DNA of 64,000 nucleotides from Glossina fuscipes (taxonomy: Eukaryota; Arthropoda; Insecta; Diptera; Glossinidae). The stretch covers positions 4,835,874-4,899,873 of the forward strand of contig NW_023998422.1 of assembly GCF_014805625.2 (NCBI RefSeq). Reading direction: 5' to 3'. Position 1 is the stretch's first letter; each line of letters begins with the position of its first letter. The notes below the pieces were generated by a model. The model had not been told where the DNA came from, made no database searches, and saw only the letters and a list, made by a program, of their open reading frames with translations. The translations under genes were made by a program, and so were the position numbers. Below are positions 1 through 12,389 of the stretch, in pieces.

Positions 1-1680
1 CTTCTTTTTTCTGATAAAAGAGAATCTTTTCCTTTTTGTTGGAATACCCTTCTGCTGCACTCATTGTGTGCAGGAACAGACTCCAGTTATTGTTCCCAGT
101 ACATTTGGTCATGAATATTTTAAAATTTTTTTTTAAATGGATGCGGAATGCGGTTATATTTGGTTTTAACTGAACCTTTTCGCACACATTACTGCTATTT
201 GTACGACATCCAAGTCCAAAATACAGTAAAGATAATTTTGTTTGATATATAGTTCGTACCTCGCTTTGTATACGGCTTAGACTAGCTGTTGACTCTGCGT
301 CCGGCATTTATTTACTTGGTTTTTTTTTTAAAATTCGAGGCCTTGTTGTTACACATTTGTTATTGGAAATATTGTCCGTAGCCTGAGGAAAGAGCACCTG
401 GCCTTTTAAAGCAATACATGCCATACTGGGGTATCGTTAAAAGAAGGGAAGTATTCGACCAAGTAACAATTGAAAAATTGAAAATCGTTGCATTCTGAAG
501 GAGTAATATCTGCTGATATTAATGAGAAGGGTAGGACATTCTAGGTTAAAATTTCATATCAAGTCCATATTTTGTCTGTCAGTTGCGCCAATTATTGTCG
601 TTAATGTTTTCTACATCACCTTTCATTTGCCTGGAGCAAACCATATCCAGCCCAGTCAACCACACTGTCTCCTTCCAAGCAAATGCGTCCGTCATAGATC
701 TTCAACCTTATCGTTGGCAGCATTTGTTCCTCTAGGCTCTATAATTATATGGTTATTTAAACTTCAAGTCTCATTGGTTAAAATTTTGCAGCTCTATCCT
801 TCGATGTAAGAAGAAGAAGAAGTAAGGTTTCTCCCAAATGGCGTTGACCTTGGCAGGCAACTGTACTCGTTCAAAGCTGCAAGGAACCATGTCGTACACG
901 CTTTATGTCTTATACTAAAGGATACTATTCTCAAATCAAGAAGCCGTAGCTTTGTTCAAAAACCTACTGCACTGCTTGCACTCTGTCTTCGAAAACGGCG
1001 GTGTCGTGTTACCACTGCACCTTATATACAAACTTCAAATCAAGTCTTCATATAAAAGGGGTATTCGAAGAATAAAGTGATCATCAAACTACACCAGCGA
1101 AGATTCCTTCAATTTGTATTCATTTTTTACTCATTACGAGAGCGTTTTCCAATATCTCACAATTAAACCTGAACATGTTCTAAGCGAGGAGGAAGAGAAA
1201 TTCAGGCTCGGTTGGATTTGAGAGACGCAACAAGAATCAATGAATGAGTAAGTTAACGAAACTGACGCTAAAGCGATAACCCGAGCGATAACCTGAATTG
1301 AAGGGATAAACTTCCAAGTATTGATAATGTAATTAGGAATGGTAGTAAGTGAATAACCGAGTGTCGTGGTAAAGATATCGCTTTGTCAATAATCGATATA
1401 TAGATTTATAGAAACCAATAACCGTTTTCCTCGCAAAATATTGTTCTTCTTTTAAAAATGAGATGACATGAGATGATACAAAGGGAAGAAATATATCAAT
1501 GAAAAATTGCAAACATGTGGTGAGGAGAGACTAAGTAGAACTAGATGCCATAGAAACCGTATTGTATTTCAAAAAGCAATACTTAGCGAAACTCGAGTCA
1601 TTCTTTAATATAAAATTTTACGAGTAATTACTGGAAAATGTTACTCTACTTTCAACCATTTTCATGTTAAATTTTTCTTT
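1..1680. other. Noncoding, nothing recognised
   Basis: AT-rich with one chance frame (522-809). A donor-like GTAAGT near 1243 follows a short coding-like stretch (SEEEEKFRLGWI), but no exon can be supported. Confidence 0.4.
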
Positions 1681-1685
1681 TTCAG

Positions 1686-1707
1686 GCGTCACAATGGTTT
1701 GAAGATG
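1686..1707 (+). other. Candidate 22-nt microexon
   Basis: A strong acceptor (TTTTTCTTTTTCAG) is followed by only 22 bases and then a consensus donor (ATG then GTAAGTAAG). In one frame it encodes RHNGLKM. That frame continues across another strong acceptor (CTTTTTTTTTTTTCTAG at 3091) as DSGDGYIRLDHDRI and a stop at 3134-3136. No first exon was found. Confidence 0.3.
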
Positions 1708-2129
1708 GTAAGTAAGCATTTTTTACGTTGAAATCGTTCACGTCAGAGGAAGAGAAATCTATCAGGACAAAGTTAGTTCAATAAACTAAATTAAAAACAG
1801 AAAAATATTCGTGCAAAAATTTTATTTTTGTATATAGGTCACTGTGTAAACTAGTTTTAATGAAAAATATTTAACGCTTTGCTGGCATATGAATGACGTG
1901 ATTCCGACTAAGTGTTAAATAAATGCGAATGCAGAAAAAAAAACTTTTTGCGAGCAAATTAAAACTAGTTTCAAATTTTTTTTTCAACAATCCTCAATAT
2001 ATTAAGGTCGAAAATCAACAAAATTGCTACATTGTTTTGTCCATAGGTCTGAGGGAAAAAAAGAAGTAATCTCGGATTTTTCTTGCCTTATACACTCTTT
2101 GAAATTAAAGGATTTAAAAAAAATTTTAC

Positions 2130-2280
2130 TTATTATTATTATTATTATTATCAGTCAGAGAAGTAAATGCGAAGGCTAAAGACCAAAGTATTAAAGCATT
2201 AGCACCTAAGGCTACCGGCTTTATTGAAAACTCTACAGCACTTGCACGACCTTAGAATTGTTAGTCGAGATGCTTTTCTT
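2130..2280 (-). mobile_element. SINE family A copy with (ATT)n tail
   Basis: A (TAT)n/(ATT)n run at 2131-2150 is followed by GTCAGAGAAGTAAATGCGAA, AAAGCATTAGCACCTAAGGC, GGCTTTATTGAAAAC and TTAGTCGAGATGCTTT. The dispersed repeat of family B abuts it directly. Confidence 0.65.
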
Positions 2281-2282
2281 CT

Positions 2283-2540
2283 TGCACCCATCACCGAAGG
2301 GTGAAGGGTATATTCGTTTTGTCAAAACGTTTGCATCGCTCAAAAGAAAGCTGCAGACATCCAACAAAGTATTGACCTGCATCAAATTCTAAATCGATTT
2401 AAGCATATTCGCCTCGTTGTCTGTACGTCCGCGTCACAGCCGTTACAAACTATTTGTTGGCCGCAAAAATAAAGCTGTCAACTTCAAATTTGCAAAAGCA
2501 TTGGAAATTCTCGCATGCAGGCTGGTATTGAAATCAAGCC
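2283..2540 (+). repeat. Dispersed repeat, family B
   Basis: CACCCATCACCGAAGGGTGA, TCAAAACGTTTGCATCGC, AGCTGCAGACA, AAATTCTAAATCGATTTAA and CCGCAAAAATAAAGC recur in the same order at 6.24-6.54 kb. Confidence 0.65.
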
Positions 2541-2649
2541 CGTTTGGTTAAAGGACACGCCTATAGTAACGCCTACGTAAACCAAGAGCACCTCTGTTTT
2601 TCAAAGGGTATGAAAACAACGTTTTTTTTTGCTCATTACTTATGAACTG

Positions 2650-2940
2650 CATCAGATATACTACAAAAACTTGAACGCATATTTTGGGGGCAAAGCTGAA
2701 CTGCCTGCACGAAAATGAGAAGAATTCGCCGCCTACCCAAAGTTATAGTAGGTCAAAATTTAATTTTTTTCAATACCTTTATAATTAACAGCAGCAAGCT
2801 TCAAAAACCTTATCAAATAAACAAATTCCTATCCAAACTCAGAATGCCTATTGAACCGTTCATCTGTCTATCTGTCTGTGTGAGCACCTGTGTAGGATCT
2901 GTGGTAAACATTCTCCCGCAAAAGTAATTACGAATGATCC
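2650..2940 (+). repeat. Probable diverged family B copy
   Basis: Contains TCATCTGTCTATCTGTCTG, GGATCTGTGGTAAACATTCT and CCCGCAAAAGTAATTACG, which parallel the right half of the family B copies. Confidence 0.4.
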
Positions 2941-3109
2941 AAACGATGACGAAAACTATGAACATCTTTACTTTCGTGTTTCCGCGTCCCCCCATATAAA
3001 TTCCCACTTTTATGCTGAAGATAGAAAAAATATTTTATTATTTTATATTATAGACTATGAAAACTTAGTTCCCTTCTTTTTTTTTTTCTAGGATAGCGGT
3101 GATGGATAT

Positions 3110-3430
3110 ATAAGACTTGATCACGACCGAATATAATTGTCTTGCTTGTGCTGTATTAAGTTTTTACAGATTTATGCAGCATACAGAGGGACTCCAGATA
3201 GACTTACGTATTATTATACCGATCGATACAGAATTGCTTTCTATCTCCTTGTTTATCCGTCTGTCAGTTTTGCCCTCTTGTGTGCAGCTTAAAGTCCGCA
3301 ATTTTTATAATATTTGGATGAAATTTGATACATTGACGCGCCTTGGTCCAAGGACGGAAACTATGGAAAATAGATCAGAGCGCACCACTTTCTGAACTAC
3401 TTCTCATACAAACATTATTTGGAAAAGTTA
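3110..3430 (+). repeat. Dispersed repeat, family C
   Basis: TTATACCGATCGATACAGAA, a TCCGTCTGTCAG run and GATGAAATTTG followed by GGTCCAAGGACGGAAAC follow the family order (rounds of CGATCGAxTCAGAA, CCGTCTGTC, GAAATTTGG, GGCCxAxxACGAACxC). The 92-codon frame here is part of it. Confidence 0.5.
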
Positions 3431-3439
3431 TTGTATGAA

Positions 3440-5630
3440 TATCCAAAGGATGCTGGAGGATAAATGACGGTGGGCCGTGACTTATTGTTGTCCTTTTTCT
3501 TTTGTATTTTTCATATTAAATGCATTTTTAGTGCTTGGGGCAGTGCACAGAATAACATCAAAATATCTCAAAACTCGCAACGTGTAAGTGGACAACAAAC
3601 GGTGTTTGGTGTTTTGGTGTTTCGTCTTAGACTTAAAACGTTTTAAGAGATTGTAGACAGGGTGACTCCTTCCTTTTGCCTGTAAGTCGAGATAAACTCC
3701 GAAACTGTCGCCACTTCCTTTGTTTATCCTAAGATCTTACATTTAATTAAATTTTATTCTCTATTTATCTAGACCCTCTCTGAATCCACTTTCCGATTAG
3801 AAAAGACACATTTCCGAGTCTACAAGGGAAAGCAATTCGGTTAACGCAAAAAACACCTCCCAAATTTAACTTAAGTGTCCTAAAGCACTGGGCTTAATCG
3901 AAATTCGTACTGAAGGGACACGAACTTCCATTCTGCTCTAATTCAAGGAAATGAGAGCACGAGAATCCTGCACTCTTCCTAAGGAATGATTGCCTCTTAA
4001 GCCTCAGTAGCCGTGTGTCTTAAAACGGATGCTGCTCGGTCCTATATATATCCGCGAGATGTGCACTGTAATCCTGGAGAGCTTTATTCCTGCTTTCGTA
4101 GGGATAACTACTAAAAGTCGCATTTCATGTGAACTAATGCGATTTTAGAAACAATCAAAAATGTATATAGAGGCAATGTGCACGTATCCAAAGTGCGCCT
4201 TTAAATAAAAGCCTTCATTAGTGAACGTGTATATGAAGAGCTTGTGTGCAATAATAGCTTTTGAAAGAGCAAATATGATCCCAAATGTGTCTTTTATGTG
4301 CTTAGTGTGTACGTTAACCAGATTTTAACCTAAGCCCTTTGATAATTTATTTAATTTTCTGCCATCATTTGAGCAACAATAACAAAAATAATGGAAATTT
4401 TATAACGTGGATCACATTATGCCATAACTAAAAGTTATTTTAAAAAGTTGACACACTAACTTAACGTTAATTTTGTAAAATAACAAGTAACCTGAACGAA
4501 AGTAGACAGAGACAGACTGGCATTTTTTTTAATACCCATACACCAAGCATATACATGTACACGTATGGAGGGGAAAAAAGTGCGAGATACTTGAAAAAGG
4601 TATTATAATATAATTAACTGCACAGAAAACTTGTTGTGAAACACAAACTTAACTCATAACACACAACAGAAATCTCTTTTAGCGAAAAACCACCTGAGAC
4701 TGTTGTGCATAAAGCACAAGGCAAGGCAACGCTGTGGTAACGGTACGGCTTCGAGAGAGAGAGAGAGAGAGAGCGAGAGAGCTGGTTATGAATACGTACG
4801 TATATAACACATAATATGAGCAGTTACTGACACTTGTAAGGAGCACATTTGTACAAACGCCGAAATAAGAAGATTTAATTTAATAAATTTCTTTCGTTTT
4901 TAAAAAGAAATTTCCATAGTTTGTCCGTCCATCTGTTTGCCATGTTATATATTGCGCAAGCCCTGCATGATGTTGGTTGGCATCACGGCTTTTTTGGCAA
5001 AGAGCTGAAAAGTTTTTTAATTTCTTTTTCTTAGTTTTCTTTTCATTTCCGAATTACTTTTTCTGAGATTGTCGGGGTAAAATACAAAGTGTCAACATTT
5101 ATTTCCACCTTAACACTTTACCAAGAAAACGAAAAAGGAAATTACCCACCAAACGCTTAAACACTGACAGGCGCGGGCAAAGCAATTATAAAATTTGCTC
5201 AAGTAACATGTTTATTTCACCCCATCGCTGCAGTCTCGCAGTTTATTATTTACGAAAGTGTTGCAAGCAATAGAACAAAGAATATCCTTAACAACAATAA
5301 AAACAACAGCAATAACAATATTTAACATTGTAGCGTAGCAAAATAATAACAACAACAATTTAAGTTAAAACTTGACTAATTTGTTTTCCCAAGCCAAAAA
5401 GAGAAAAAAAAAAAACAAAATGAAACAAAAAATCCGAGTTATAAACATTACCACAAAATTAGCAAAACTTTGGATTTCGGTTTTTGATGTTCTTTTTTCT
5501 TCTCTCCGCTGTTTTGCTTCGCGCCTCATCGCAAAAACCACTCAAAAATAACATAAATAATATTCAACGCCAACACTTCAAAAGGACCTAAATGTATGCA
5601 AGAGATACGTAGATAGATACGGTTGAGAAA
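3440..5630. other. Noncoding, simple repeats only
   Basis: Holds A/T-rich DNA, a GA microsatellite and CAA-rich stretches near 5285-5360. No gene or element recognised. Confidence 0.4.
4753..4782 (+). repeat. (GA)n microsatellite
   Basis: GA repeats with one GC interruption. Similar GA tracts occur at 27505-27525 and 44437-44464. Confidence 0.85.
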
Positions 5631-5633
5631 ATT

Positions 5634-5858
5634 ATGCTAACACGCAAGAAAGAAAGATTTACTCAGTTTAGGGCGATTTTTTGGTGCGTCTCACGTCAAA
5701 CGATTGTCGAAAATACAACAAAATTTGTCCCCTCGAACGTAAGTAGGGATTACCTCGTAGGAAATTTCCACATGCTGCTAACCAACCTCCGTACAATCTG
5801 CTGTAGTCTATAAGTGACAATTTTTTATTTACCGCAGGCAAATCACTCCCACTCTTAA
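5634..5858 (+). CDS. Candidate two-exon small ORF (41 aa)
   Basis: The ATG at 5634 (A at -3) opens 35 codons (MLTRKKERFTQFRAIFW and on) to a consensus donor (AAC then GTAAGT). A 99-bp intron with a good pyrimidine tract ends TTTACCGCAG, and exon 2 reads ANHSHS and a stop. The product would be small and basic with no clear domain. The antisense strand has its own ATG-started 68-codon frame over the same DNA (5874-5668), so one of the two, or both, is accidental. Listed for the quality of the intron only. Confidence 0.22.
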
Positions 5859-6239
5859 AAAGTTCTTTCGCCATCTGCTTTCAACAGCTAGACATTGTGG
5901 CCGTAAGCTAAGCAACAACGGATGACCAAGCTATCTGGTTAAAATTCTACATAATTATGTCGACTCAGGTTATCACGGTTAGTGCGGATTTAAAAAAAAG
6001 AAGAAGAAGACTCTACATAGAGTTTATATGTATGTATATACGATCAACTCTTTTTTTACAGGATATTTCTCTCCTCGATTTTGAAATAATACGGTCCACC
6101 AATGAAAAGACGAATTTGTTTTTTTCTATAACCATGATCAAAAGTCGGTCAGTTTATGCGGGCATATGTGTTAGTTGCTTCGTCGACCACGGGAATACAC
6201 GAATTTCATGGTCATTTAACTCGTTATACTCCCACTTGA

Positions 6240-6540
6240 ACACGGCATACCCATCAGCGAAGGGTAAGCGGTACATTCATTTTATCGAAACGTTTGCAAT
6301 GCCCGAAGGCAAGCTTCAGACACCCCACAAATTGTACCTATTCTTGATCAGCATCGAATTCTGAATCGATTTAATCATGTCCGTCTGTCTAGTTGTCCGT
6401 TTGTCTGGTTGTTCGTCTGGGTAATATCTGTTGTAAACACTCTTCTGGCTGCAAAAATAAATCCATCGACTTGAAATTTTGCATGAAAATTTGAAGAAAG
6501 AAACGCATATCCTCTCATAAATAGTGCCAGCTAGGAGAAG
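6240..6540 (+). repeat. Dispersed repeat, family B
   Basis: Same order of motifs as at 2.28 kb (CATACCCATCAGCGAAGGG, GAAACGTTTGCAATGCCCGA, GAATTCTGAATCGATTTAA), with added GTCCGTCTGTCTAGTTGTCC and GTAATATCTGTTGTAAACA. The 135-codon frame starting at 5957 ends inside it. Confidence 0.65.
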
Positions 6541-6902
6541 CAAAAATTAATTCAACCTATTATTTATCGATGTAAGTGATGCTTCTCCTACGATCAACGT
6601 TTTAAGTGGACAGCGATAAATATTATAAATAGAGCAATTAAAAGTTTTAATTACTTTTTGAGGAAATTTTTTTAAAAAAATTTATATTAATTTATTTACA
6701 GCTTTACTCTTAAACACTTCCCTGCAATATTATTGAATTTTCTTATTAGATACGTTCGGCGATATCAGTGTTCATAAATACATAATCAACAAACGATTAT
6801 AAAGTATTTTAAAAATACAAATACACTAACGCAAGCTGGGATGTCTAAAGGGGAAAAATAAATACTACAACGGAAAAATTTATGTTTGTTTGCATCCGAA
6901 TC

Positions 6903-7512
6903 TTTTATACCCGTCACCGTTATTCTAAGAAAGAATAAAAAATGGGGAAAAAAATTAAATTTTCTAACTGCCTGATTTTGGATGGGCGTGTCCGATTTTT
7001 TTCATTTTTGTAGAATCGTATGTCTGAAGTCGATATCTCCACTTGTGCGACCATCGGTACTTTTAGCACACCAATTAAATGTAGTAGTGTTACAGGATCT
7101 CCGAAGTTGCTTGCTTCTTTTTGACTCTTACAAAATAAGAGAACGAAATTTCAATATCTTATAACATTAAGCAGGCGTGGCCAATTTTTTCCAATTTCGC
7201 AAGAACACCCAAAGATTACAAATGCAATTTTTTATCCTTGCATTTTGCTATTTTTGGAAACATAGGTGGTCCCAGGTTATGTTGTGCTGCGATTATATCC
7301 TGCTTTTAATAAATTTCCGAGGGTTGTGTCAAATTTGAAGCAGTTAGCATCTTTTTTGCGCCCAAAATACTACAGACATTACACAGATAGACAGACAGAC
7401 GGAGGTACTCCCAGGTATATGAAGTTCGTGAGGCCTCTGAAACTTTCTTCCGGATGTTGCAGACGCATAGACAGAGTGAATGTATCCTCATCTTTCGGTA
7501 GTGGGTATAAAA
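6903..7512 (+). repeat. Dispersed element (family D) bounded by TTTTATACCC / GGGTATAAAA
   Basis: Starts CTTTTATACCCGTCACCG and ends TAGTGGGTATAAAAAAA, so the ends are short inverted repeats. The inside carries GCAGGCGTGGCCAATTTTTT and a CAGACAGACGG run. A related copy lies at 22.1-22.9 kb. It probably makes no protein. Confidence 0.65.
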
Positions 7513-8177
7513 AAAATTATTGAATATAATAAATTAACCCTTTAGACGATCAAACAGTTAATCGTCTGTGGTTATATCTACGCGAATTTCTCACTTGTAT
7601 TGATTTTCATTCATGATTCACATTCCGGATAATAAAATATTTATATGTGTTGATAAAAAAGTTTTTTTAAATGATTTTAATAATATTTTTCTTCTATCAA
7701 AGGATTAAATAACGGATAATTCTAATGCTTGCAATATTAATGCAATTAATCCAACTTATGATAGGGGAGCGTAAATAAGTCATAAGTTTTACAAGTTAAA
7801 GAAGCTCTGTGTGGAAGCCATGCTCAATCGATCAATATACTTTTGGCCTGATATGCCAGAAATACCTATTAATTAAATTGTGAAAATTGATAAAGAAGTC
7901 AAACGAAGCCAAATACGATAAAAAGTTTCATTCAGACAAGTGCCGGAAGTGGACGTGGAAGGTTTGCCAAAACGTAGAGCGATTATATATAAAAGTTTAT
8001 TGGGAAAGGAAACGTAAGAGGAGATCGTACCCACTCTGCGAAGTACGATAAGTTGAAGAATCAAAGTTCAACGTCGTCGGACAAATTAGCCCATCGAGTA
8101 TATGTTTCTTACGAGCATCTCAACCATTTCAGCCGATATTAATTCGATACTATGCGCCGATTATGAACGATTAACAA

Positions 8178-8233
8178 GGTTTGGCTTTTAATCGGTTTAA
8201 TAATAAGGTTTGGCTTTTAATCGGTTTAACAAA
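8178..8233 (+). repeat. Tandem duplication of about 28 bp
   Basis: The motif AAGGTTTGGCTTTTAATCGG occurs twice in a row, separated by one unit length, inside the presumed mariner remnant. It is a local duplication. Confidence 0.8.
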
Positions 8234-8424
8234 AACCACAGAGCAACCCGATGACGATTCGTCGCTTGCTTGTAAACAAAAGTCATCCCAAAACACTCTG
8301 AAATGTTTAAAATATCATTACCTATATGAAAACCATGCCTAGAGAGAGGTCCTCTAACTGTTTGAACGAAAGAATTCGATAGAAAGACTCAGTTTGCAGC
8401 AGAATCAGGTCATTGGTTTGTAAG

Positions 8425-8740
8425 AAATATGCTCGAACTCGTACACGTGTGTTAGCAGCGACAAAATTGGCGGAAATTAAATATGAAATGCTGTTCGCTT
8501 TCTACCCTATTCACCAGATTTAGCTCCATTTAATTTCCGTCTCATCTCAAACTTAAACTGATTCTAACGGGGGAAGTAATGGCGGCCGTAAGGGGATGCT
8601 TTGAATAACCTTCGAAAAATCACCTAAGAATGCATTCGAAAATCCTTGGGAAAGGTGTAGGGAACTGATGTTATGTTGAACAGTCGAAGCAATGCCAACG
8701 AGGTCCTTACGTGACTAGTCGCTCCGTCATATATAAAGAC
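8425..8740 (+). mobile_element. Degenerate mariner-like transposase, C-terminal part
   Basis: The frame RVLAATKLAEIKYEML is followed, after a frameshift, by YSPDLAPFNFRLISNL. This is the conserved YSPDLAPxDYxLF block with the third catalytic Asp of mariners, followed by VMAAVRGCFE. The upstream part (7.8-8.4 kb) is probably the rest of the element but too decayed to read. Confidence 0.75.
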
Positions 8741-8847
8741 ATATTCTGGCGTCCTTAACCATCCCTTGCTATCGTAGTGTTTATGACGTCACATTATATT
8801 TAGCATTTCACTGTCAAAAGAGGATGACTCCGTAGAAAAGTTTCTTT

Positions 8848-9110
8848 GGCTTTTTTAACCCTACACGACTTGTGGTAAAAGGGTTACGTTAGTGCGAATG
8901 TAAACAACATCTAGAAGCCAAGCTCGTCCGTTCGTCTTTTCGTGTTGTTTTCTCTCGTTCAACCTACTGGTCGCAATATTTGAGATATTTTGATGAACGC
9001 CGAAATGTTTTGGCTCAAGGACAAACACTGTTTAAAATGGCTCGGATCGGATCGGATCACTTTTTCGACCACTTCCCATACAAGTCCTTATTTTGAAAAG
9101 CCTTTATATA
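8848..9110 (+). repeat. Dispersed repeat, family C
   Basis: ACCCTACACGACTTGTGGTA, CGTCCGTTCGTC, TGGTCGCAATATTTGAGATA and GGCTCAAGGACAAACACTG recur at 39.76-39.96 kb. A GGATC triplicate (9045-9060) lies inside. Confidence 0.65.
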
Positions 9111-9235
9111 AATAACTGTATTAAGCGAAGTTGGGCACGGCGCTTAATGGCGCGCCACACTGGTGTCACACTGGTGTGTTTTTACATTCTTCCTCTTCTT
9201 TTAAGTATATTACGTTCCGAAAAATATTTACTGGA

Positions 9236-9395
9236 TCATTATTTTTATACGATTAATTTAGTTAGAGAAATAAATTCAAAGATTAAAGTCTTAAAACATT
9301 AGCCTCATCTAAGGTTATCGGCTTCATTGAAACCCTACCGCACTTGGGATTTGAGAACGCACGTTGTTGCGAGCAATGTTTGTTTTCTTCTTACA
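9236..9395 (-). mobile_element. SINE family A copy
   Basis: Shares GTTAGAGAAATAAATTC, TTAAAGTCTTAAAACATTAG, AAGGTTATCGGCTTCATTGA and the degenerate B-box side GGGATTTGAGAACGC with the other copies. Confidence 0.65.
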
Positions 9396-10185
9396 CGTAT
9401 TTCGTTATTCACTTTTTCGCCCTACATTATAACTGAGAAGGCGGTGCATAAGAAAAAAAAGTTAAACTTCACTTGTAAGAGAAAAACTCAATTGACTAAA
9501 TCTGTTTGTCTGTCTGTTTATATGTTTATCTTGCTGTCTAAATTCTTGTAAATTTGTTTGTTGAACTAAAGTAATAATATAATGATGAAACACTTAAGAC
9601 CGCATCATTATTCTCTGCTCGATGCCGGTGTATCTCTCTCCAAAAAGGCAATAAATCATGTGAGTATATAAATCATATGAAAGCAACATTTTCAATTGAC
9701 ATAATGTGACATGTAATACATGGCTTGTTTTGTGTTGTATAAAGATATGAAAAGAGTATGTATATTATATAAAATTACAATAACAACAATAATAGTAATA
9801 ACACAGTAATAAGAACAAATAACATATTTATTATATGTATGTGTGTAAGTGTATATGTATATCTATGCATAACGTAGACAAAAGTATATCGAATGCGTTG
9901 ATGACGATGATAATGACGATAACAATAATGACGAGCCCAGTGATGCTGTTGCTATTATTGATATTCATGCTGATGATGTTACTGATTACAGACAATAATG
10001 GAATGAAAATTGACAATATTATAGTTGGCGTATTTATCACTTTATACTGATTGTTTTGTTGTCCGTCCCTATCTATCTGTTCGTGCACTGTAGCACTAGT
10101 TTGTGTGCCTATGAATGCAAAGGCCATAAAATAATTTATATATGAATTGCATTGCATTCGCGCACTCAAGCAAGCCAGAGAACAA

Positions 10186-10225
10186 CGACAGCGACAGCGA
10201 CAGCGACAACGACAACAACAACAGC
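10186..10225 (+). repeat. (GACAGC)n / (GACAAC)n simple repeat
   Basis: GACAGC-type hexamers grade into CAA triplets. There is no coding context. Confidence 0.8.
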
Positions 10226-10718
10226 AGTACTAATAACAAAAACCAAAAACAACAGACGCTAACAGAAAATTTTATGATATATTAGCGGTCGCGCACGGTT
10301 TGTCGTCGGCAAAAGTAGCAAAATTTCAAACAGATTGACAAAACAATTGACATTATGGATGGATGAGTGTGAAAATGAATCTAAGGCCGGAACTGTTTAA
10401 AGCTCTCATAAAATGGAATTAACTAAATAAGTTGAAAACTGTTTCTGCGGCAATGTGAAATAACTGTATAAACGATTGCTTCGTTTCCCATCTATTGATG
10501 TTCTGCTATTGCTGAAGATCAGATATGAAACAATCTTCGCAAATATAATCCACCAGCATAACTATATCTATCTGGACGTAATCTAAACAATATATGGATA
10601 TGATGTGGTTTAAGGCCATCTAAGCTGCTTCTTATTTGTGCGGAATCCTGCATACATTATCTTTCATTCCATAATTTGTCAAAATTTGCGAATTCTCCTA
10701 AACCGATATGTTTCTTAT

Positions 10719-10724
<6 letters not shown>

Positions 10725-10758
<34 letters not shown>
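10725..10758 (+). repeat. (TC)17 microsatellite
   Basis: Uninterrupted TC dinucleotides. They create the chance Leu-Ser frames that overlap here. Confidence 0.9.
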
Positions 10759-10759
<1 letters not shown>

Positions 10760-12389
10760 AAACGTATTGTTCTTGGCATTTAGTTTTGATTTATTGTCAC
10801 ATTTTCAAACGTATAGTGTTCTTGAAAGGGATAAAACATGTTTTATATGCTCTCTTATGGTTATGGTTACATGAGCATACGTTATATATATATGTATGTA
10901 TGCATATATGTTTATATATATATAGTTTTTATTTTAATTTAACCTAAAGGTAAATTTTCAACATAAGCTAAAAATTTTTTTCTTACAAACGTTATCTTAT
11001 TCAAATTTATTTATGAGTCTCTCAAAGAAGTTGACAGTTTAGATTTAGAAATAAGTTAAGTATAAAGCCTGAAATAAAGTATTACACACAAATTTCTTAG
11101 TCGACAAAAGATAATTGGAAATTTATTGTAGATGTCATAAAAGCGTAAGGAAGAAAATTTTATTTTATTCATATATGTTTAACATCCCAGTATTCAGGTA
11201 TACTAAGCATTTCGTTCCCGTTGCAACGTCATATAAAACTATATCAGCATAATTAGCATGGGCCAGTTTGTCCTGCCGTCAACTCGTGCATGGATGCATC
11301 TAAAAAGAATGCGAGCAAAGCATTACCGGTTTTTTTACGCGATGATGTTACTCTGTCTTTAAAGCATTTCTCATTTTATGATTTTTCGATATGACAATAT
11401 TGTCGTTAAACTTTTTTTACGAACTATAAGCGGTACACCTCGTGGAGGTTTAGATAAGCTGAATTCAACAAGGGAAACATTACAATTGAGGAGAATTGCT
11501 AGTAATATGTTAAATATAAAGAACATAGGATAAGATTAAAAGTCTGAAAACCAGATAAACCATATTCTTTGTCGATGAAGCCAAAGTAACTTCAATTTAA
11601 CAATCGCATCCTTACGGATTGCTACGGGATTGCAACTGATGCAATAGAGCTGCAGATCAGGAGTAGCATCATTAAAATAGCCTTTTGTAGGACTGGCTGT
11701 CTGCAAAGCGTCATGTGACACCCAATAAAGCTGACACAATAGAGGTAATTAATAAGAGAAAGATGCAAAAAGAAGTAATAGGTGGGCTTTACAGTATGAC
11801 GACACTTTGCCCCTATATTGCGATAAAAGTTAATAGCTCCAAGGTCCCACGGTACTTGCACTCTACTCCTCTTTATTAAGGCTTCTATAAACCGCGTATA
11901 TATTCTCGGTCTGACCAGTGCTTTCATTCTTTTGATGACATACAAAAAAAATTAGCATTTACGCAGGTCTTTCCCAAAAATTAGTTGAGCTTCCGGAACG
12001 CAATTCACATTCTTCAATATTATCAGCAAACCGTCTTTTGGCAGAAGCGATTTTAATGAAAATTCTCTCTTCAGAAAAAAAATGAATCTATTTCTTAAAC
12101 TGGCTTCATGATCTTCGTTTGCAAAACTATAAAGTCGTCAAAATGCGGGCGCAAATCTGTTCACAACCACCTAAAAGCTCTAGAAAGAACTGAACAACTC
12201 TAGAGAAAACTAAACAAAAAATCTATCTCCTGTCGTCCACGCTATAGCAGCGGACAATTCCCGTAATTTTCGAAAGCATCCCAATCAGTCAAGTGGTAAT
12301 TAGTTTAGAAGGTCTGCGATTATTATTTAACGTACGCATCTACTATCCATTTCGTGAATAGCATTTGGTAACCCTGGTTCAGTAAAATC

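Larger units (their letters stand above)
9400..12380. other. Noncoding, microsatellite-rich
   Basis: Contains GAT/AAT-rich DNA at 9.78-10.0 kb that gives opposing chance frames, the hexamer and TC repeats, and unrecognised DNA at 11.5-12.3 kb with a 107-codon minus frame lacking any domain. Confidence 0.4.

Noticed and set aside
5957..6364. ATG-started frame of 135 codons
   Set aside because: Its 3' third is the dispersed repeat of family B. No domain and no splice support, so it is probably chance.
9831..10169. 112-codon minus frame and opposing plus frame
   Set aside because: Translation of GAT/AAT-rich repeats (Ile/Val/Met runs) with no coding features.
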